Assembly (NCBI GenBank): GCA_963575745.1
Contig: CAUYUJ010004302.1
Location: forward strand, 128,779 to 192,778
Direction of reading: 5' to 3'
Source of the DNA: Prorocentrum cordatum
Lineage: Eukaryota; Sar; Dinophyceae; Prorocentrales; Prorocentraceae
Length of the DNA stretch: 64,000 bases
The position numbers and the translations under genes were made by a program. This document shows positions 22,839-33,779 of this stretch, piece by piece (positions within the stretch are counted from its first letter, which is position 1; each line of letters begins with the position of its first letter). Below the pieces are notes generated by a model. The model saw only the letters and a list, made by a program, of their open reading frames with translations. It made no database searches and was not told the origin of the DNA.

Positions 22839-25475
22839 CTAGAACGCCGCCGAGAGGGCCGCGGCTCCGACGAGCAGCCAAAGGCTGCCCCGCGCCTCGG
22901 CCCCCATCGCGCCGTCAACCTCGGCCTCTGGGGACGGCGCCTGCGAGAGGGGCAACGCTGGGGGGGGGACCGGCTCAGGGGGGGAAGCGTCGACCAGGAG
23001 TCGGCGACGCATCTCCGACGGATCGGCGATGGGCCCCCGAGGGCGAATCCGCACGCTCCTGGGCGGGACGAGCTATCGGGCCTGTCGGCGATCCATGGGT
23101 TGAGGGGGCCGGTGCATCCCCACCACGAGCCATCCCCCCCTGGCGTTGCCCCCGGAGCCCCGGTGGTGGTCTCGGCGCCCACGAGCTCCGGCGCCTCCAG
23201 CACCAGGGAGCCCGCCTCGAGCTGCAGGCCGCGGCTGGAGAGGGCCTGTGCCAGCGTCTGCGTCAGCGCGGCCGCGTCGGCGCTCATGTCTGCAGCGGCG
23301 AGGAAGATCGAGTCCAAGGCGTTGTGGTCCGCGGTCACGTTGTAGTCCACCTGCCACTCTGTGCTGGCCAGCCTTCGCTCCGAGTTGCCGGACCCCGCGG
23401 AGCTGGACACTGTCACCGCCAGCTGCTCGCTCGTTACACTCAACATGGTCAGCAGCGTCTCCGTCACCGCACCCAGGACCTGCTCCTGAGTCCCAGAGCT
23501 CCCAAAAACAAATCGATGCTGCAGGGTCGGCGTAGACGCTGCCGTGGGATTGTTTGAGTTGCAAGTGGCGCAGCAAGTGTAGGTCATGTACTCAAGAAAC
23601 TCTGGGATGTCAGAATCACAGCCCGAAGAAATCCACCACACTGCTCTAAGCACTGAGTAAAGTGTCATGAAGTTCCTTCGAGTCTTCTGTATCGATAATT
23701 TAAAATGCCCCTGCAGAGGCCCAGACTCGCTCTGGGCGCTCTGGCACGCCCCTGGGCGCTCTCGGGGCGGCCGCGTGACTTTTTAAAGGCCTCGGCGGCG
23801 TGGTTGAAACTCCATACTTCCATCATGGCTCAAGAAGGTTTCAGGGTCCGTCGTGGAGCCCACCTAAGCGCTACTCGGGGCTGTCTTCGAGGGCCTGGGT
23901 GCCAGCCCAAGAAGCCCAAACCACTGACGCATATTGAAATGTTATGTGTTTGGACAAACTCTGTCGTTCGGTCTTACGAGGGCCCAGGACCGCTCAAGAT
24001 GCCCCAAACGTTGCCACAACGTGGCTCCACAGAGGGACCAAGAGGCACCCAAAATGGCCCCAAGAGGAGCCAAACATGGAGAACTCGAGCAAACGTTTTC
24101 AGCCGATTACCCCAACAGAGGACCCGAGACTGCAAAGATGCCCCTTAAGAGGTCCCCCAGGCCAACACGAACAGGCCAGGAGGCCCACAGAGGACTAGAT
24201 GCCTCAAAGCGGCTCCCAAGACGCACGCACGAGGCCTCCCAAGAGACCCCAGGATGCCTCGACGAGGCCTCATTCACACCTTCCCAGCATGGTGGCGGGA
24301 TGGACCGAAGGCCCCTAGATGTTCGCACAACTTTGGGGGTCCACCACAGACGAGTCCCAGCCGTCCTCAGACTCATGCCAACCCCATCTGACAGCCTCGT
24401 CGAAATCTTCGCACGCGATTAACGACGCAGCGCACGATGCACAACAAATTGCACGTACCTCTTCTGCATGACACGCGGCACGTACCTCCCAATCCCCACA
24501 GCCTGTAACGCTATCGAAGCCCAACGCTGCAGCCAAAACAGTTACTACCGAATCCGCTGTGTCAGTGCACTCCCATGGGGTCGTCGTTACTGCGGCCGCC
24601 TTTGATGTCGCCGTGCTGGCTATGGTTGTTGCCGTCTCCGTGGTGATCGCGGCGGTCGCCGTTGCGGTGGCGGTCGCCGTGGTGGCAGTGGCGGTAGCGG
24701 TGGCCGTGGCGGTCTCTATGGTGGTCGCCGTGGTGGTACCAGTGATGGCGGTCCCGGTCTCCGTGGTGGTCGCCGTGACGGTCTCGGTGGTGGTCGCGGA
24801 TGCCGTGGGTGCCAGGGTCGGTGCTGGCGTCATCCCTGGCGTGGGCGGCAGCGTTGGCGATGACGTCGGTGCTGGGGTTGGTGCTGAACTCGGCGCAGGC
24901 GTCGGCGCGGGCGTTGGCGCTGGCGTCGGCGCGGGCGTCGGCGCGGGCGTCGGCGCGGGCGTCGGCGCGGGCGTCGGCGCAGGCGTGGGTGATGGCGTAG
25001 GTGCTCCGGTCGGTGCGGACGTAGGCGCTGCCGTTGGGTTTGAATTGCAAGTGGCGCAGCAAGTGTAGTCCATGTACGAACGAATATCCGCGTCCGCAGA
25101 ATCACAGCTCGAATACAGGTCCGAACAAGAGAGGGGGTTCACTACTGATGCGTCCCAGTTGAGATCAAAAAAATCATCATTCCACCCGTATGCGACAACC
25201 TCGTCTGGCAAGTCTTCGCAGGCGGCCAAAGATGCAGCGCACGTTGCGCAACAGAATGTACGTAAGGCTGAAATGTGGCACACGGCAAGTACATACTCAT
25301 CCCCACAACTGCTGACGCCGTAAGATGCCCCAAGCACAGATATAGTGGAGTCCGGAAAGTCGGTGCAACCCTGCGTGTCACGGACAAGAGGGAGCAGGAC
25401 GAACATTTTTAGCAGCAACGTGGTTCTCAACGATGGAGTCCCTGCAGCCACACCTCCGCTGGACCCCACGAACAT
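22839..25475 (-). CDS. Secreted cysteine-rich, PT/T-rich surface protein (intron-containing)
   Basis: Exon 1 starts at 25475 with about 386 codons. Residues 1-36 look like a signal peptide ([12 protein letters not shown]). Residues 37-146 form a 12-cysteine module whose two halves each end in CCATC. Next come a PT-rich linker (APTPAP repeats) and a T/A-rich linker, both mucin-like. A second cysteine module starts near residue 302 with matching spacing (C-x8-C-x8-CC-x2-C-x6-C). It is cut at about 24320 and resumes at about 23632 in SGCDSD and YTCCATC. The second exon then encodes a compact domain (about 110 residues, with a [12 protein letters not shown] segment) reminiscent of SEA or ferredoxin-like folds. 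A 68 bp GT-AG intron (23059-23126) restores frame into exon 3, which ends in a hydrophobic [15 protein letters not shown] tail at 22839. The cysteine pattern recalls ShKT-like domains, but that is unproven. Likely cell-surface or wall protein; the substrate is unknown. Intron 1 borders are not resolved. Confidence 0.7.
23059..23126 (-). other. Predicted 68 bp GT-AG intron in the cysteine-rich gene
   Basis: On the minus strand the exon ends GATGGCTC, followed by GTGGTGGGG. The intron ends CGTCCCGCCCAG and the next exon starts GAGCGTGCGG. Removing it joins TC and G into one serine codon and moves reading into the frame that ends in the hydrophobic C-terminus. The unspliced frame instead runs into proline/arginine-rich sequence. 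Confidence 0.55.
23640..24318 (-). other. Approximate intron 1 of the cysteine-rich gene
   Basis: The second cysteine module is interrupted between SCANI (near 24320) and SGCDSD (near 23632). Between them lie low-complexity CCAAGAGG-type words (23985-24250) and a spliced-leader-like match on the plus strand. Candidate borders include non-canonical GC or GA donors, so exact ends are not given. Confidence 0.5.
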
Positions 25476-25708
25476 CTCCGCGCTGCCCCTGCCTCGCCGG
25501 TGTGCTACTACGCCTCGGCATCAGGGAACACGGGTCTCAAGGGAAACGTGTCCTGGGCCACGGTGATTTTTCTTGGGCCCCTTTTGTTCCCACTGCACGG
25601 GTCGTTGTGTGACGGTTCCGTAGCCCAGGAGGGGGGCCACAATGCCAAAGGTGGCGAAGACATCAGTACCCCTCTGGCTCAACCCCATAATTCTCCACGG
25701 AGACTGAC

Positions 25709-25920
25709 CCCCTCCTCCTCCTCCTCCTCCTCCTCCTCCTCCTCCTCCTCCTCCTCCTCCTCCTCCTCCTCCTCCTCCTCCTCCTCCCTCCTCCCCCTCC
25801 TCCTCCTCCTCCTCCTCCCCCTCACCCTCCTCCTCCTCCTCCTCCTCCTTCTCCTCCTCCTCCTCCTCTTCTTCCTCCTCCTCCTCCTCCTCCTCCTCCT
25901 CCTCCTCCTCCTCCTCCTCG
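25709..25920. repeat. (CTC)n tract upstream of the cysteine-rich gene
   Basis: About 210 bp of CTC with a few CCC and TTC interruptions, roughly 230 bp upstream of the minus-strand start codon. Confidence 0.95.
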
Positions 25921-25924
25921 GCGC

Positions 25925-26550
25925 GCAGTTTAGGGCAAACTGGCGCCGCCTTAGCAACCGCTCGCGCCGAAGTCCACGACGACGGCGCCCTCGAAGAGGT
26001 GGGTGCGACTTCTGGCGGCTGGTGCCCAGCTTGGGCCGTGGTCGCCGCAGCAGGAAGATGAGCAACGTGAAGGCAGGGACGTGAGGGAGGGCAGGATGGG
26101 TCCGCATCGAGTCGGGGAAGCCGCCTCGAATAGGACCGGGCGTCGGGTCGGGCTGCACTGGCAAGGGGTCGCAGTCAAAGCGAGTCGGCTGCGCCGGGAT
26201 GCACCCGATCCGGGTCGCACCCGATCGTCTAGAAGAAGAAAAAACAGAAACAGAAACTTTTGGCGCCCCGCGCGGATTTCTGGGATGCGCGCTCGACCCC
26301 CCTCCCAGGCGGCACCGGAGGCGCCGCCTGGGTCGCGGAGCGGCAGAAGTTCATGTTTATGGCGTTTCGTCTTCTTCGATCTTCGAAACATCAGAATCGA
26401 ACTGGGTCGGGTCGATATGGGCCCTGGAAGGAGGGCGGGGGGGATGGCAGGAGCAGAATGGGCCCGCCCGCACGTGCATAGTCGAGCACGGCGGCTCCAC
26501 AGGCGCGAAGTCCGCATCGCAGGTGGCCGAACAACGAGAGCAGGCTGGCG
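25925..26550. other. Unassigned sequence
   Basis: Open frames on both strands without a recognisable domain. Confidence 0.4.
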
Positions 26551-26555
26551 TAGAA

Positions 26556-26720
26556 TTCGCTGGCCCAACGGGCCAGAGGCGTGCTAAGATCTCCGGTAAC
26601 TGCTCAACAATAGTTCTAGTTCGCGCGCGCGGGGCGGGCCCTGGGGGTCCCAGGGCGAAAAGTACCCCGGCAAGGTCCCGGCAAGGTCCCAGCAGACTCC
26701 CGGCAAGGTCCCTGCAGACT
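26556..26720. repeat. Dispersed repeat G, copy 1
   Basis: The segment beginning GGCCCAACGGGCCAGAGGCG then TGCTAAGATCTCCGGT, an AACAAT-type spacer, AGTTCGCGCGCGCG and CCGGCAAGGTCCCGGCAA recurs at 32738-32880. It precedes CCAAGAGG-type arrays in both places. Confidence 0.75.
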
Positions 26721-26729
26721 TCCGGCAAG

Positions 26730-27475
26730 GTCCCTTTTCGGAGCCCAGGGGGCTCCAAACGGTCCAAGAGAGGCCCGAGAAGCCCTCCAAACGGTCCAAA
26801 AGAGCCGGGAGACGCCGAAAAATCACTCCCAAACGCTTGCGATGGCCTCAAGACGGCCCAACAGGCCTTCAAGACGCCCCAAGAGGTCCCTAAGCGGCGC
26901 CCACAAGCAAAATTCGTCTCATTCCCTTAGGAAAGCGTGCATTTTTAACATATCCGCCTCTTCGTCTTTCACACCTTTCAAGGCGGTCCAAGAGGCCCCC
27001 AAAATCACCCCAAGACGGCCCGAGAGACCCTCAAAACCGCTCAAAGACGGCCCAAGAACGCTCCAAGAAGGCCCAAGAAACCCTCAAGAGTTTTTTTTCG
27101 GAGCCCAGGAGGGCTCCAAATCGGTCCAAGAGGGGCCCGAGAAACCCTCAAGACGGTCCGAGAGAGCCGGGAGACGCCGAAATATCACTCCCAAACGCCT
27201 ACGATGGCCTCAAGACGGCCCAACAGGCCTTCAAGACGCCCCAAGAGGTCCCTAAGAGGTCCCTAAGCGGCGTCCCAAGAGGGCTCCCACAAGCAAAAAT
27301 CGCCCCATTCCCTTAGGAAAGCGTGCATTTTTAACATATCCGCATCTTCGTCTTTCACACCTTTCAGGGCGGTCCAAGAGGCCCCCAAAATCACCCCAAG
27401 ACGGCCCGAGAGACCCTCAAAACCGCTCAAAGACGGCCCAAGAGCGCTCCAAGAAGGCCCAAGGAACCCTCAAGA
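26730..27475. repeat. 386 bp tandem duplication of CCAAGAGGCCC-type sequence
   Basis: ATTCCCTTAGGAAAGCGTGC is at 26921 and again at 27307. The flanking TTTTCGGAGCCCAGG, CGGGAGACGCCGAAAW and TTTAACATATCCGC blocks recur at the same spacing. Confidence 0.85.
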
Positions 27476-27554
27476 CGGTCCAAGAGGCCCCGAGACGGCC
27501 CCATGCTTGAGGTCCACAGGGGCGACCTGAACGGAAATTTTGAGCCTCCCGCCC

Positions 27555-27840
27555 AAACACGCCCCCGAAATGCCCCTTACTACAAGCCCCCAAGTAGCCC
27601 CACGAAGCCCCCAGGAGAGCCCCAAGAGGCCCCCAACAGGCTGCAAGAAAGCTCCAAGAGGCCCCCAAGAGACCCCCAGGAAGCTCCCAGGAGGCCCCCA
27701 AGAGGCCAGGCAGACCCCCCCAAGAGACCACCAAGAGGGCCCACCCAGAGCCATCCACGAGGCCTCCCAAAGTTCCCAAGAAGCTCCCACGAAGCTTCCA
27801 GGGGCTCCCAAAACCCCCCAAGACCCCGCGATGGCACAAT
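27555..27840. repeat. Degenerate CCCAAGAGGCC array
   Basis: AAGAGGCCCCC- and AAGCTCCCA-type words with an 8 to 12 bp rhythm. Related stretches lie at 23985-24250, 32840-33545, 39830-40080, 48470-48960 and 63770-64000. Confidence 0.8.
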
Positions 27841-28660
27841 ACGGGCCGGCGGAATGAGCGAAGCGATTCAATAGACACTTTTGCGTCGGCAGCGAGGCAA
27901 TGGTCGTCTGCGCTAGCGGAAAGAGCTAGAACGGGGATGCCGTTGAAGCGAACTGTCCCACCATGCTTGGGGGAGGAGAAACAAAGGAGGCGGCCGAAAG
28001 AGGGGGACGGGTCGCTCAGGGGGACGGGTCACGCACCGAGCGAGTGGCGCGGCAAACTCAGCCGACGGGCCCGCGGCGGCTGCTGCACCAGGGGACCAGC
28101 AACGGCTGAGTAGAGTAGGAACACACGACAAGAAGGCCGCCCAGAAACGAGGCCCGGGCGAGATCGACCAGGCGCACGCTAACCTGGATTGGTGACTGGT
28201 GCTCCGTGGACGTGGCGCCTGGGCGCCAGCCCCCGTGGATCGGCGAAAATACGCTAGATTTCGTCTTAAAGTGAGGGGGGGTCACATTAGGGGGGGGGGG
28301 GTCTGATTTGAGGTGTCTTGGAGGGTTCGGGGGGATCTGGGCAATGGGCCGCCCTTTCATGGATGGCCTGGGGGGGTCTGCAATTTCTCGTCTGGGAGGG
28401 TTGTGACCCCCTCCCTTTTACTATGAACTCTGGAGTACCCTCGGAACCATGGGGCCGGCGCCGCCTCATGCGGCTGGTGCCAGGAACCCCGAACCAACAT
28501 TCCCACCTCTTCCGCACGCTTCCGCTGGCCTTCCGCGGGCTTCCGCCGGCGAAGCCGCCCGCGCTCTGCATCCGCCGCCTCCCGCGGGCCTTCCGCCACC
28601 GCCCGCCATGGCAGAGAGGCCAACTCCTTCGACCCACGATGGCGAGGCCCGTTCTCGAAC
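27835..28660. other. Unassigned sequence
   Basis: Includes a short repeat, GGGCCGGCGGAATGAGCGAAGCG, at about 27842 that recurs at about 38812. Otherwise no recognised feature. Confidence 0.4.
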
Positions 28661-28662
28661 GC

Positions 28663-28822
28663 CTCCTCCTCCTCCTCCTCCTCCTCCTCCTCCTCCTCCT
28701 CCTCAGAGGAGGAGGAGGAGGAGGAGGAGGAGGAGGAGGAGGAGGAGGAGGAGGAGGAGGAGGAGGAGGAGGGGAGGAGGAGGAGGAGGAGGGGGAGGGG
28801 GAGGGGGAGGGGAGGAGGACAA
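28663..28822. repeat. (CTC)n-(GAG)n perfect inverted microsatellite
   Basis: About 42 bp of CTC is followed immediately by AGAGG and about 115 bp of GGA and GGGA. The two strands form a long palindrome centred near 28705. Confidence 0.95.
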
Positions 28823-28886
28823 GCTAGGTGCGCTCGCGTCATATCTGACATCCTCCCCCTCCCTCCCATCCCTTACCATGGCGCAG

Positions 28887-28940
28887 ATCCCCTCTGTCCT
28901 CGCACAGTCGGATGTCGAGCAGGGCAATGATCCCGAAAGG
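28887..28940 (+). CDS. Possible 54 nt micro-exon
   Basis: A C/T-rich tract (28850-28872) and GCGCAG precede 18 in-frame codons (IPSVLAQSDVEQGNDPER), followed by a GTACGC donor. It looks like an exon by splice context only; no partner exon was found. Confidence 0.2.
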
Positions 28941-29042
28941 GTACGCAATGCATTGTAGAGCACGGCATGGCATGGCGTAGAAGAACACCGCAAAGCGTAG
29001 TATCAACCGAGCATTGCATTGCATGCGGTGGCATGGCACGGG

Positions 29043-29232
29043 AAATGACGCCAGCGCTGCAGCGGGAGCACGAGTCGAAACGAGCGGAAGCGCGGAAATG
29101 AGGCCAGCGCTGCAGCGGGAGCACGATTCGGAACGAGCGGAAGCACGGAAATGAGGCCAGCGCTGCAGCGGGAGCACGATGCGGAACGAGCGGGCCCGAA
29201 AATTGAGGCCGGCGCCTCAGCGAGAGCAGCAC
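29043..29232. repeat. 53 bp tandem repeat, 3.5 copies
   Basis: Unit AAATGAGGCCAGCGCTGCAG then CGGGAGCACGA and CGAGCGGAAGC; starts are at about 29043, 29096 and 29149. Confidence 0.9.
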
Positions 29233-29514
29233 GTTGAACAAAAATGCAGGCGAAAACCCAACTCCGGGGAAACCTGTAAAAAACAGTACGCGGGGGGGTC
29301 GGACACTCCCAGGCCGTCATCGGGGGAAGCGGGAGAGTAGTATTTATATTGAATAATTGTGGAGGAGGAGGAGGAGGAGGGGGACCAACGTAAACCCAAG
29401 AGTCACCAACGATGTCGGAATAAACCCGTCCTCCAAGCGCCCACTTCACAGGTCACTACAAGGGTTCATTTACACTGAGGGAACTGCCTCGCTGGAAGAC
29501 AACCGTTTGACGAG

Positions 29515-29720
29515 CCTGACGCATGCCAAAACATCGTTCTCGGGATTCCAACGCCACGGATCAACCTGACTGTTGCGTCTTGACGATCCTGAATCGTACC
29601 AGGACGCCGTTTTTGGGACTTCGCCGCCGCGAACCAACGTAACTATTGCGCCCTCATAATCCTGAATCCTTCCGTAACACCATTTCTGGTACGTTGATCA
29701 TGAGACTCCGTGAAAATCCT
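29515..29720. repeat. 75 bp tandem repeat, about 3 diverged copies
   Basis: Blocks near 29534, 29609 and 29684 share CGTTTYTGGGA, AACC, GTAACTRTTGCG and ATCCTGAATC. Confidence 0.65.
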
Positions 29721-29734
29721 GCGAATGTTCAGAC

Positions 29735-29965
29735 GACTGTGCTCGGCGCTAAGGCGAGAGCCACATTTTGAAAAGGAACCGCCTTCAATCCATTCAACTC
29801 TTGCAACGTGTTGGAACGAATTTGCGCGGCGCTAAGGCGAAAGCCACATTTGGAAAACGACCCGCCCTCAATCCGCGAAACTCTTGCAAATGTTTAAAAC
29901 GAATGCTCGCGGCGCTAAGGCGAGAGCCACATTTTGAAAACCACCCGCCCTCCATTTGTGAAACT
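29735..29965. repeat. 83 bp tandem repeat, about 2.8 copies
   Basis: GGCGCTAAGGCGARAGCCAC recurs at 29745, 29828 and 29911, each followed by ATTTTGAAAA and CCGCCYTCAAT. Confidence 0.9.
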
Positions 29966-30074
29966 GTTGTCAGCTCTGGAGCTTCAGGGTCATGGGAAGA
30001 CTCAGGCGCCGGAACGCACTAACAACTGGCCTCTGGGTGCGACTGGGGGAAGTTATTTCTAAGGAAAAGGAATG

Positions 30075-30170
30075 GAGGAGAACGAGGAGGAGGAGGAGGA
30101 GGAGGGGGAGGAGGGGGAGGAGGAGGAGGAGGAGGAGGAGGAGGAGGAGGAGGAGGAGGAGGAGGAGCGC
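30075..30170. repeat. (GGA)n tract
   Basis: Nearly pure GGA microsatellite. Confidence 0.95.
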
Positions 30171-30654
30171 GCTGATGCTGTATGATCACCGGACCCGTCG
30201 CTGATCCACGCGCCTTCATGCGCGTCCGCGCTTCCTCGAACCGTGCTGGAATGGGGGCGCGAAGGGATCCCCCAGCCGCCGCCGCCGCCGCCCGGAGGAA
30301 GGCCTCCGGGGGCCACTGTGGGCGGCGGGGGCGGAGGACTGGCCGGCGGACCGCGGCGACGACGGGGCGGCAGGCCACTGCGGCGAGCAAGCGAGAGGCC
30401 CGCGAGACTGCCGAAGCGCCGCGCGAGGCGAGGAACGCGCGAGTCGGCGACGAGCCGAAGCGGGCCTCACGCGAGATGCCATGGCGACCTGAAGCGGTGG
30501 CTCACGGGGGCCGCCAGGGCGTCACGCTACATTGCAAACGAGAAGCTCACGCGCGGCCGTGCGCGGGAAGCTTACGCGGGAATGTCTGTGCAGACGACCC
30601 CATGTTTCTGCGTCGATCACGTGGCGTTGGCCCCATCATGATCGCAGCCGCCAA

Positions 30655-30900
30655 TCTCCCCAGACATGCGACGCCCTGATCCGTTCAGTGCGGGGCCCCT
30701 GGAAGCCCCGACCCCTCCCCCAGGACCAGTTCTTCACCCTAAGGCCAAGGCCCGACGAGAGCCCTCCTCCTCCTCCTCCTCCTCCTCCTCCTCCTCGTCC
30801 TCCTCCTCCTCCTCTTCCTCTTCCTCGTCCTCCTCCTCCTCCTCCTCCTCCTCCTCAAAGCCTCCCGTTCGGATTGTCTTACGACGCGATCTTGTCTGGG
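30655..30900. repeat. Dispersed repeat J, copy 2, with (CTC)n expansion
   Basis: Matches 10590-10790 on both sides of a CTC/TCC expansion at 30760-30858, which shows that the microsatellite grew inside an older repeat. Confidence 0.65.
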
Positions 30901-31351
30901 CCTGGGAGGACGGGGCACCGATCACCACAAGCTGCGGATGTCAGCGGGCGAAGTCCACGCGGGCGGCCTCGGCTCCCCCACTCTCCCGGGCACGCTGCCT
31001 CGCGCGTGCCCCGCTCCCTCCTCCCGAGGCTTCCTGGGCCGCGCTGCAGAAGGCCCAAGGGATGGCCCAAGAGGGCTTCTCAGGGGAACCCCCAACAGAG
31101 CAAGAAGAGGCCCAGACCACTGCTGTTCACTCGCCGTTCCAATGAGTTTCGTGTTCTCACCTTTTCGGGAATTCGTCAGCCCACGACGGCACGAGTGGCC
31201 TCCAAGAAGGCATCTTGACGGCAGAAGTGGGCTTCAAGACAGCCCGAGGGGCCCTCACGATGGGCCGACATGCCTCCAAGACAGCCCGAGAATGTCCCAA
31301 AATGGCTCATCATGCTGGGCCCATTTTCCACTCCACAACCATAGGCAGTAG

Positions 31352-31500
31352 AGGGGAGGAGGAGGAGGAGGAGGAGGAGGAGGAGGAGGAGGAGGAGGAG
31401 GAGGAGGAGGAGGAGGAGAAGGATGAGGAAGAGGAGGAGAAGGAGGGAGGAGGAGGCGGGGAGGAGGAGAGGAGGAGGAGGAGGAGGAGAACCTCCTCAT
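31352..31500. repeat. (GGA)n tract
   Basis: GGA/GAG microsatellite with AAG and GGC interruptions. Confidence 0.95.
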
Positions 31501-31719
31501 CCTCCCTTCTCCCCTGGCCTATGTCTGGTAGTGGTGGTGAACATGTGCTCATCACAGGAGACCCCCGAAAGACGACCCTTCCTGGCCCGAAGGGGGCTCC
31601 AAGACGGCCTACGGAGGCCTCAAACTGGCCGAGGGCGCCAGGCTGCCCGGGAGCGCCCCAGGACGGCGCCATTAGAGCCGCACGGTCCCCCAGAGGCCCC
31701 CACGACACCCTCGAGAGGC

Positions 31720-31768
31720 AGCCTCCTCCTCCTCCTCCTCCTCCTCCTCCTCCTCCTCCTCCTCCAGC
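31720..31768. repeat. (CTC)n tract
   Basis: Pure CTC microsatellite. Confidence 0.95.
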
Positions 31769-31799
31769 ACAGAAGACCCCCAAAAAGACCCCAAGAGAG

Positions 31800-32560
31800 G
31801 AGGAGTGAGGAAGAGGAAGGGAGGACGACGACGCCGAGCGCGAGGAGAGACGCCCCGACACGACGCGGAAGACGTCGCCACATTGCACGGCACTCCCACG
31901 CCTCAGGACAAGAGGTGCTACACGCTACTGCGTAAGGCTTCCTGCGCTCGACTGGAAACGTCGCCACCCAGAGTACTGGGCTAGATCGTTGGTGGGAGTT
32001 GCCGCAGGCAGCTGCACCTGGAGCAATCATTGTAGCAACCTCCTCGGCATGAAGATAGCCTTCGTCATCACCGTCATGATCAGCAGCAACATCAGCGCCG
32101 GCACCATCATAACAACCCCAATCGTCATCAGCATCGTCGTACTAACCACGATAGTCATCGTAATCAACACTCGCGAGTGCCACAGCTACAAGGGGATTCA
32201 TAACATCAACCATAAACAACGCACGCTTATCTAACCAGAGTCGGAAAGACTGCCTGAGCGCCAGAGCTCCGACACAACACATGGAGCGGATGAGGCGGAG
32301 GAGGAAGGGAAGACAAGAATTCCCCGCACAGGGGCGCGAGCAAGGGACGGGTGGCCTGCGGATGTTTCTCGTCTTAATCGCATTGCGGAGCCCGAATACC
32401 TCTCCACCTGGCCACACACACACACAGAACAGGGCACTCAACGGAGCCCGTGCGGGAGACACGAATCGAACAGCGTTGACACCACGTGGAAATGCAAGGA
32501 AACAAACTTGGAGCCTCGGCACCTTCGTGGACCCATAGGGACATGCAATGCAGCTGTCAT
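31800..32560. other. Unassigned sequence with cryptic ATC/GTC simplicity
   Basis: Positions 32050-32180 are made of GTCATC, ATCAGC and ACCATCAT words. The hydrophobic frame this creates (31989-32234, plus) follows from the triplets and is not called as a gene. Confidence 0.45.
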
Positions 32561-32577
32561 ATCATTACGTGAGAGAT

Positions 32578-32612
32578 GGAGAGGGAGAGAGAGAGTGAGA
32601 GAGAGAGAGAGC
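32578..32612. repeat. (GA)n microsatellite
   Basis: GAGAGAGA runs with two interruptions. Confidence 0.9.
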
Positions 32613-32737
32613 GTGCAAAGATACGTAGGACCGTGCATGGATGTGTGACAATAAAGCATCGGAACACGCAGGGTGACACATCGTAGTAGACACACGTATG
32701 GATGCCGAAGACCACTGGAGATGAGAGCGCCTGCAGA

Positions 32738-33545
32738 AATTCGCCGGCCCAACGGGCCAGAGGCGTGCTAAGATCTCCGGTGACAAGTTAGCAATATAAC
32801 AAGTTCGCGCGCGCGAGGCGGCCCCGGGGGGCCCGACGCGACAGCCCCGCCAAGGTCCCGGCAAACCCCCGGCAAGTGCCCGTCAGAGATGCCGGAGGCT
32901 CCCCAGACTTCCCAGGAGGCGCCCAAGACGACCTCAAGAGAGCGCCCAGACGGTCCAAGAGCCCTTGGGGTCCTCGAAATATCGGCCGACGGCCCAAAAA
33001 GACGGTCCAAGGGGCCCCGAGTCGCCGAAAGATTGATGCAAGACGCCCATGATGGTTTCCAGACGGCCCTAGACGCCGCCGAGAAGCTCCAAGAGAGCCT
33101 CAAGACGCCCTCCAAGAGGGCCCCAACAAGCAACAATCGTCCCATTTCTCATGGAAAACGCACATTTCTGGCAAAGACGACGTTCGGAGGTTCACAGCGT
33201 CCGAGACTGACCAAGAGCCCCCAAAGATCGCCCCGAGATGGCCCAACATGCCCCAAAGGTGCGCCCAAGAGGGACCAAGAGAGCTCCAAGACGGCCCAAG
33301 ATGGCTTCAAAACAGCCCAAGAAGCGCCCAAGACGGCCACAGAGAGCCACAAAACAGCCCCAAGAGGGGCCCAAGAAGAGGACCAGGAACCGAAAAGTCC
33401 AAGTCCAGGTGTCAGCCCCAAAAGGCCCCCAGGAGGCCCTAAGAGGCCCCCAAGAGGCCCCAGGGAGCGCCCAAGAGGCACTCCAAGAAGCCCGAAAAGG
33501 CCACCAAGAGGCCCCAACACGTCCCCAAGAGGCCTCAAAAGAGGG
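32738..33545. repeat. Dispersed repeat G, copy 2, followed by a CCAAGAGGCCC array
   Basis: Starts with the same segment as 26556 and continues with degenerate CCAAGA(C/G)GGCCC words to 33545. The 311-codon plus frame (32889-33824) and its antisense are products of this array. Confidence 0.75.
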
Positions 33546-33577
33546 CGCGCCGCTAGATCACCCAAAGAGGGGGGAGG

Positions 33578-33715
33578 TCCGGGACCCCCCCCCTTTCCCC
33601 GATCCGTCGTCGGCGGACCCCCCCCCCCCTTCCCGCTCAATCGTCGGCGTACCCCCTTCTGCCCCCCCCCACCCTTTCCCGATCACTCGCCGGCGGACCC
33701 CCCCCGTCCTTTTCA
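33578..33715. repeat. C-rich tandem repeat, about 48 bp
   Basis: CCCTTTCCCGATC, then CGTCGGCGGACCCCCCC-type units, about three copies, directly before the telomere-like block. Confidence 0.7.
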
Positions 33716-33779
33716 AAGTGGGGGGGGTCCGAATCCCCCCCCCGTCCCTTTTGAGTGTGAAATTTGGACCCCCGTACCA

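Noticed and set aside
31989-32234. Hydrophobic frame that could be a membrane protein
   Set aside because: The hydrophobic residues come from GTC/ATC triplet words; a similar stretch occurs at 5080-5280.
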